From contig CATKHW010000422.1 in the NCBI GenBank assembly GCA_949752795.1, positions 3,100,001 through 3,164,000 on the forward strand: 64,000 nt of DNA, in the 5' to 3' direction. This DNA is from Hyperoodon ampullatus (Eukaryota; Chordata; Mammalia; Artiodactyla; Ziphiidae). The number at the start of each line of letters is the position of its first letter. The first letter of the stretch is position 1. Shown here piece after piece: positions 63,200 through 64,000 of this stretch. Position numbers and translations under genes: made by a program. The notes beneath the pieces are model-generated. The model made no database searches. It saw only the letters and a list, made by a program, of their open reading frames with translations, and was not told the DNA's origin.

Positions 63200-63835
63200 C
63201 CAAGGCATCTGTGAGTAAACGTGAGCTAAGCCCCAGTCCTGCTGCAGCTGAACTCTTCCCACCCTTTCCAGTTAAAACACCTGAATATGTACAAGAACTT
63301 GCAAGCTTAGAGGAAGGGCTGTGGAGCCACACCAGCGACAGCACACAGGCCGACTTGGTGCCTGCAGGCCAGTCAGGTTGGTCCTGGCCCCAGGTGCTCT
63401 TCTGGAAGCTTTCCATTTCCCTGCCTGAGATACCCCTCCTGCCACGGCCCCCACTGCTTTTTTACTTCCTCACCTCTGCCTGGGGAGAAATTCCAGCGGC
63501 AGGTATCGGTGACACATCCTCTTCTTTAGCAGGTGGCAGCCTGGCATCTCCTGCAGAAAGTCCAGCAGAGCCCCACTCACACTGGGCGACCCACAAAGCC
63601 GTGGCCCCTCACTCCCTCCCACCAGCAAGGCCCCGGCACTGCCTACGGGCCAGAGAATATGGCGTCAGTCACAGCTACAAGGGCTGTCGCTCACTGGAGA
63701 GCTGTTTATATTGCCCTCAACTCAGGCACACCTGTGGAGGGCTGGCAGGCAGTTTCAGGCTGCCAAAATCAGCCAATCCTCACCCCTCAGGGGCTCACAG
63801 TTGCAGAAAATGAAACTTGCTAAACGGGCCAGGCC
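63200..63835 (+). repeat. Composite unit 11, diverged partial copy at the right edge
   Basis: Only the GC-rich A segment is present. Many substitutions separate it from the others, and an inserted base near 63,528 (TTTAGCAGGTGG where others have TTTACAGGTGG) breaks the usual frame, so the 200-codon frame at 63,211-63,813 ends in different residues. Similarity fades after GAAAATGAAACTTGC at about 63,807-63,821. It may be the ancestral locus or an old edge copy. Confidence 0.88.
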
Positions 63836-64000
63836 CTAGGAACAGGTGTGGGCTCTTGAGAGTCAGGATAGACAAGGGGCTGCAGCTGCGGCTTGTTTTC
63901 TTATCATTTTATCTGGTCCATGAGTGGATAACAACTTCAAGAAGACCCTATCCTAATGAGAGGAACCCAGGAGTCAGAAAGAGGAGTGATGGTGGGTGGA
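63836..64000. other. Apparently single-copy flank
   Basis: About 165 bp that match neither array. I see no gene, repeat or regulatory signal that I can name. Confidence 0.6.

Larger units (their letters stand above)
35900..63835. repeat. Tandem array of a composite 2.73-kb L1-bearing unit, ten units plus a diverged partial
   Basis: Successive copies of the word CCGAGGCATCTG (or a close variant) start at 35,900, 38,629, 41,360, 44,089, 46,819, 49,548, 52,275, 55,006, 57,736, 60,469 and 63,200. Order inside a unit, using unit 1: A, GC-rich, 35,900-36,604; B, old L1 3' tail, 36,605-37,000; C, unassigned with TTTC tract, 37,001-37,370; D, truncated L1, 37,371-38,350; E, A-rich spacer and leader, 38,351-38,628. 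I do not recognise the composite as a named satellite. Its right limit is approximate, because the last copy fades out. Confidence 0.95.

Noticed and set aside
1..64000. tRNA, rRNA, riboswitch or prokaryotic operon features
   Set aside because: No cloverleaf, rRNA segment or operon structure was seen; the composition and repeats are mammalian.

Overview
The window is vertebrate repetitive DNA made of two tandem arrays that meet at about 35,899/35,900. I find no intact protein gene, no tRNA or rRNA gene and no CRISPR array. The long reading frames lie inside repeat units, most of them begin at non-ATG codons, and several frames on both strands are open together, so I read them as by-products of the repeats.

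Left array (1-35,899): 20 full copies plus one truncated copy of a satellite. The period is exactly 1,739 bp for the first 16 copies, then 1,738, 1,738, 1,736 and 1,734 bp toward the right edge. Each unit has a 74-bp palindrome without a spacer (unit positions 338-411). Each also has a diverged L1 3' end on the + strand (about unit positions 720-1303, ending in an A-rich stretch). Unit length and L1 content fit the 'common cetacean' heterochromatic satellite. From memory, that family has units of about 1.74-1.75 kb in most whales and about 1.58 kb in delphinids, and Kapitonov, Holmquist and Jurka (1998) described cetacean satellites as L1-based. The L1 3' ends in both arrays look cetartiodactyl. 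My best guess is a non-delphinid cetacean, by inference and without a database comparison.

Right array (35,900 to about 63,835): ten units of 2,727-2,733 bp plus a diverged partial eleventh. Each unit has five parts: (A) a GC-rich segment of about 0.7 kb holding a frame of about 206 codons; (B) an old L1 3' tail of about 0.4 kb; (C) about 0.37 kb of unassigned sequence ending in a TTTC-rich tract; (D) about 0.98 kb of a second, 5'-truncated L1 (end of ORF2, 3' UTR, A-rich tail); and (E) a short A-rich spacer and a leader that runs into the next A. The L1s amplified with the unit rather than inserting ten times. Two nested block duplications are visible, with offsets of 5,459 bp and about 13,646 bp.

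Boundaries: the left array becomes more diverged and mosaic over its last five units before a clean junction with the right array. The right array decays in its last copy, and after about 63,835 the sequence appears single-copy. The items I consider most worth following up are the composite L1-bearing satellite directly abutting the older satellite, the conserved 74-bp palindrome, and one palindrome copy in which both arms carry a matching, base-pair-preserving change.
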